Assembly: GCA_963734125.1 (NCBI GenBank)
Contig: CAVTGB010000018.1
Coordinates: forward strand, 68,011-132,010
DNA length: 64,000 bases
Reading direction: 5' to 3'
DNA from: DATARH01 sp963734125
GTDB taxonomy: Bacteria > Pseudomonadota > Alphaproteobacteria > ATCC43930 > CGMCC-115725
Part shown: piece by piece, positions 61,217 through 64,000 of the stretch
Layout of the letters: each line of letters starts with the position of its first letter
Numbering within the stretch: position 1 is the first letter of the stretch
Program-made: the position numbers and the translations under genes
The notes under the pieces: generated by a model
The model's database searches: none
What the model was told of the DNA's origin: nothing
What the model saw: the letters and a program-made list of their open reading frames with translations, nothing else

Positions 61217-61990
61217 ATGATCGAACCCGCCGTCCAGGTCGACCCCACCAAGTTCGGGACCGCCCGGATCGCCAGCCGCCGCGACTTCGGCGACGGTCTC
61301 TGGGTCATGCGGCTGACCACCGACTTCGAGCTCGGCTACCGGCCCGGCCAGTACTGCACCCTCGCCCTTCCCCTCGGCGGCCGGCTCATCGAACGGCCGT
61401 ATTCGATCTGCTCCTCGCCGGAGGAGGACGAGATCGAGCTGTTCATCGAGCGGGTGCCGGAGGGCGAGCTGACCGTCCCCCTCCACGTGCTGGGGGTGGG
61501 CGCCGAGCTGCCGGTCCGGCGCCGCTGCAAGGGCCTCTTCCTCCGCGACGCGCCGGTGGAGGGCCAGGCCCACCTCTTCGTGGCCACGGTCACCGGGATC
61601 GCACCCTTCCTCTCCTGCATCCGCACCCTGCTCCGGCGGATCGACCGCGGCGAGTGGTCGCCGGCGGGGAGGATGGTGCTCCTCCACGGCGCCAGCGTCT
61701 CGGCCGAGTTCGGCTACCTGGATGAGATGCGGGCCCTCGCCGGGGCGCACGACTGGTTCGAGTACATCCCGACCATCAGCCGGCCCTGGCTCGACCCGGA
61801 GTGGAGCGGCGAGCGCGGCCGGGTCGAGGACGTGGTGCGCAAGCACGCCGACCGGCTGGAGCTGCGCCCGGGCTCCGCGACGGCGTTCATCTGCGGCAAC
61901 CCGCAGATGATCGACAACGTGAAGGGCGCGCTCATCCGGGCCGGGCACGACTCCGGGTCAGTCCACGAGGAGCAGTACTGGCCGGAGTGA
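61217..61990 (+). CDS. Ferredoxin-NADP reductase-like flavoprotein
   Basis: 257 residues, ATG 61217. FAD site RPYSICSS (RxYS), NADP domain start VTGIAPFLSCIRTLL, where the usual GTG is VTG, and the C-terminal CGNPQMIDNVK...EEQYWPE. It matches the bacterial FNR subclass that passes electrons between NADPH and ferredoxin or flavodoxin. Confidence 0.87.
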   Translation: MIEPAVQVDPTKFGTARIASRRDFGDGLWVMRLTTDFELGYRPGQYCTLALPLGGRLIERPYSICSSPEEDEIELFIERVPEGELTVPLHVLGVGAELPVRRRCKGLFLRDAPVEGQAHLFVATVTGIAPFLSCIRTLLRRIDRGEWSPAGRMVLLHGASVSAEFGYLDEMRALAGAHDWFEYIPTISRPWLDPEWSGERGRVEDVVRKHADRLELRPGSATAFICGNPQMIDNVKGALIRAGHDSGSVHEEQYWPE

Positions 61991-62050
61991 GGGAGAGGGC
62001 CGACACGAGATGACGCCGTTCATGGCGCGCGGCTCCTCGCGAGCCTCCTG

Positions 62051-63211
62051 ATGGACGCGGCGCGGCTGCTCGCCGCCGCCGAGGCGTTCGAGACCCCGGT
62101 CGCGGCAGTGGACGTCGCGGCGATGGAATCCAACCTCGCCGCCATGCAGGCCCGTGCCACCGACCTGGGGCTCCGGCTCCGACCCCACGCCAAGACCCAC
62201 AAGAGCGCTCACGTCGCCCGCCGCCAGATGGAACACGGCGCGACCGGGCTGACCGCGGCGACACTCACCGAGGCCGAGGTCTTCGCCGGTGCCGGCGCCG
62301 GCGACCTGCTCATCGCCTTCCCCCCGGTGGGGGAGCTGCGGCTCCGACGTCTGGCCGCGCTGGCCGAGCGAGTGGGGCCGCTCGCCGTCAGCGTGGACAG
62401 CGTGGAGGCTGCCACCGGGCTGCCCGAGCGCGTCGAGGTGCTCTGGGAGGTGGACAGCGGCCACCACCGGCTGGGCACGCCGGCGGGGCGGGCCACCGTC
62501 ACCGCGGTGACGAGCTGCTGGCGGCGATCGGGGAGGAGCGGTTCCGCGGACTGCTCACCTTCCCCGGCCACGCCTACGCGGTGGCCGACCGCGACCGAGC
62601 TGGCCGGCATCGCCGACGCCGAGCACCGGGCGGTGATGGAGACCGCCGCGGCGATCCGCGACGCCGGCATCGGCGTCAGTGAGGTGAGCGTGGGCTCGAC
62701 CCCGACCGTCCCGCTGACCGAGGCTGGGCCGACCGAGATGCGGCCGGGCTCCTACGTGTACGGGGACGCCCAGCAGGTCGCCCTCGGCGCCATGACCGTG
62801 GAGGAGTGCGCCCTCGGCGTCGTCGCCACCGTGGTCGCGACGCCGGCCGCGGATCGGGCCGTCATCGACGCGGGGTCCAAGGCGCTCGCCGCGGACTCGC
62901 GGCTCAGCCTGCTCCGCGGCTACGGCATGGTGACCGGCCGCGACGATCTGGTCCTGGAGCGGATGAGCGAGGAGCACGGGGTGCTGGTCGCGTCGGGTGG
63001 CCGGACCCGGCTGCGCATCGGCGAGCGGCTGCTGGTCATCCCGGCCCACTGCTGCACCACCGTCAACCTCCACCCCGCGGTGCTCATGGTCCAGGCAGGG
63101 ACGGCGTGGTGGGACCCGGTGGCGGCGCGCGGGTGGCAGTCCTGGAGTGCCGGGGGCCTCTCCGGCCGGCCGCCGTCGTCCCCCGCGACCCCCGCCTCGT
63201 GGGGTGGTTGA
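62051..63211 (+). CDS. DSD1/D-threonine aldolase-like PLP enzyme, two compensating frame changes
   Basis: 386 residues in an uninterrupted frame. The PLP Lys is in LRPHAKTHKS (about residue 53). The metal site is PAHCCTTVNLH near the C-terminus, the HxC type of D-serine dehydratase and D-threonine aldolase. Between about 62510 and 62590 the frame reads nonsense, while another frame reads DELLAAIGEERFRGLLTFPGHAYAVAD as the family does, so two indels cancel. Confidence 0.82.
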   Translation: MDAARLLAAAEAFETPVAAVDVAAMESNLAAMQARATDLGLRLRPHAKTHKSAHVARRQMEHGATGLTAATLTEAEVFAGAGAGDLLIAFPPVGELRLRRLAALAERVGPLAVSVDSVEAATGLPERVEVLWEVDSGHHRLGTPAGRATVTAVTSCWRRSGRSGSADCSPSPATPTRWPTATELAGIADAEHRAVMETAAAIRDAGIGVSEVSVGSTPTVPLTEAGPTEMRPGSYVYGDAQQVALGAMTVEECALGVVATVVATPAADRAVIDAGSKALAADSRLSLLRGYGMVTGRDDLVLERMSEEHGVLVASGGRTRLRIGERLLVIPAHCCTTVNLHPAVLMVQAGTAWWDPVAARGWQSWSAGGLSGRPPSSPATPASWGG

Positions 63212-63238
63212 CGTCGCAACGAGCTCCCTGGGTACACT
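63208..63238 (+). promoter_or_regulatory. Promoter giving a leaderless transcript
   Basis: TTGACG (63208-63213) and TACACT (63233-63238) with 19 bases between. The ATG at 63245 is only seven bases after the -10 box, so RNA would start at or next to the start codon. Confidence 0.6.
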
Positions 63239-63244
63239 GGCACC

Positions 63245-64000
63245 ATGACCGAGCCGACGGGTCGCGCCATCGCCGTCATCTCGGTCCACGCCTCGCCGCT
63301 CAGCGAGGGGCGCGGGGCGGGGCGACAACGGCGGGGATCACCATCGGGGTCCGGCGCCTCTGCGAGGGCCTGGCCGAGCGGGGGGTGCCGACCGACGTCT
63401 TCGTCCGCCGCGACGACCCCGACCTCCCCGCCGAGCGGCTGATCGCCCCGGGGAGCCGGCTGGTCCTCCTCGACGTGGGCCCGCCCCGTCCCATCCCCAA
63501 GCAGGAGCTGATGCCACTCCTCGACGAGTTCGCCGACGCCCTGCTCGCCCACGCCGCCTCCGAGCGGCGCAGCTACCGCCTGGTCCACGCCCACTACTGT
63601 CTAAGCGGCCCACCGGCGCGCCGGGTCCGGGAGCGGCTGGGCATCCCCTGGGTCCAGTCGCTTTTCATCGCTCGCCCGCATGAAGGCGGCCGCCGGGCTC
63701 CCGCCCGACCTCGAGCGCGGCCTCGTCGAGGAGGAGCGCCGCGGAGTGCGACCGCATCGTGGCCATGAGCCGGGCCGAGGGGCGGGCCCTGGTGCGGCTG
63801 TACGGGGCGAACCGGGACCGGATCTGGTCGCCGAGCCGGGGGTCGCTTCACGCCCGCACCCGCCGCGGCGGTCAGCGCGCTGCGCCGCGAGCTGGACGTC
63901 GCCGGGCACCGGGTCGTCCTCTTCGCCGGCAGGCTGGAACCGCTCAAGGGGGCCGACACCCTGATCGAAGCGATCGCCGAGATGGATCGCGACCCGTGTC
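63245..64000 (+). CDS. GT4-family glycosyltransferase, 5' part, frame broken
   Basis: ATG 63245 begins RAIAVISVHASPLS, then continues from about 63320 in another frame (GDNGGITIGVRRLCEGLAERGVPTDVFVRRDD, YRLVHAHYCLSGPPARRVRERLGIPWVQS) and after more shifts near 63690 and 63750 (CDRIVAMSRAEGRALVRLYG). GT4 motif VLFAGRLEPLKGADTLIEAIAEM lies at the window edge. Similar to MshA and sucrose-phosphate-synthase-like transferases. The 3' end is outside the window. Confidence 0.8.

Noticed and set aside
1..64000. CRISPR arrays, prophage or integrase genes
   Set aside because: No regularly spaced repeats, phage structural genes or integrase motifs were seen on either strand.

Overview
The window reads as two pieces of different bacterial origin joined near position 47,065. 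Positions 1 to about 47,065 look like a GC-rich alphaproteobacterium, probably Rhodospirillales-like. The evidence is a circularly permuted two-piece tmRNA, an alphaproteobacterial SspB, an hflK-hflC-DUF2065-degP run, a rlpA-dac-tmk-holB run, and many four-base stop/start overlaps. Positions from about 47,065 to the end look like a GC-rich actinobacterial or Dormibacterota/Chloroflexota-type genome. The evidence is ftsH-tilS-tRNA-ftsB gene order, a DUF222 (13E12) protein, an apparently leaderless promoter and a GT4 glycosyltransferase. At the join holB (left) and ftsH (right, opposite strand) are both cut at the same point, so an assembly chimera is more likely than a natural fusion.

Left part, in order: the end of a gentisate-dioxygenase-like cupin gene and an SDR; a livF-G-M-H branched-chain-type ABC transporter without a binding protein; a lone CoxL-type molybdenum hydroxylase subunit with a GlcG-like protein; a radical SAM protein divergent from a three-gene uracil-catabolism (URC) operon (URC1, URC4, upp); an ECF sigma/anti-sigma/periplasmic sensor cassette; class I fumarase; a hydrolase plus luciferase-like monooxygenase; sspB; tmRNA; thyX; a Rieske dioxygenase cluster; mrp; hflK-hflC-yjeT-degP; serB; miaA; ilvB-ilvH-ilvC; glgA; a formyltransferase and a dehydroquinase-like protein lacking catalytic residues; a DHA2 drug exporter; cell-wall genes (mltB, rlpA, D-Ala-D-Ala carboxypeptidase), tmk and holB.

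Right part: truncated ftsH, tilS, two Met-type tRNAs and a divIC/ftsB-like gene. Then comes an island of about 8.4 kb (49.7 to 58.1 kb) holding four insertion sequences of different families (ISNCY/IS1202-like, IS1634, IS630, IS256). Two of these sit inside one OLD/RecF-like AAA ATPase gene; removing them at their target duplications restores the reading frame across both sites. An unrecognised gene, truncated by the first IS, lies just upstream of the ATPase. Beyond the island are a truncated DUF222 gene, thrC, a hotdog thioesterase, a ferredoxin-reductase-like protein, a DSD1-like PLP enzyme and a partial glycosyltransferase.

Reading-frame breaks are frequent on both sides of the join (thyX, the hydroxyisobutyrate dehydrogenase, hflK, lipocalin-like gene, ftsH, tilS, ftsB, ATPase, PLP enzyme, glycosyltransferase), often single-base insertions in or near short homopolymers. 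Most are probably sequencing errors, so broken genes here should not be taken as real pseudogenes without checking raw reads. All assignments are from reading motifs by eye; no database search was run.
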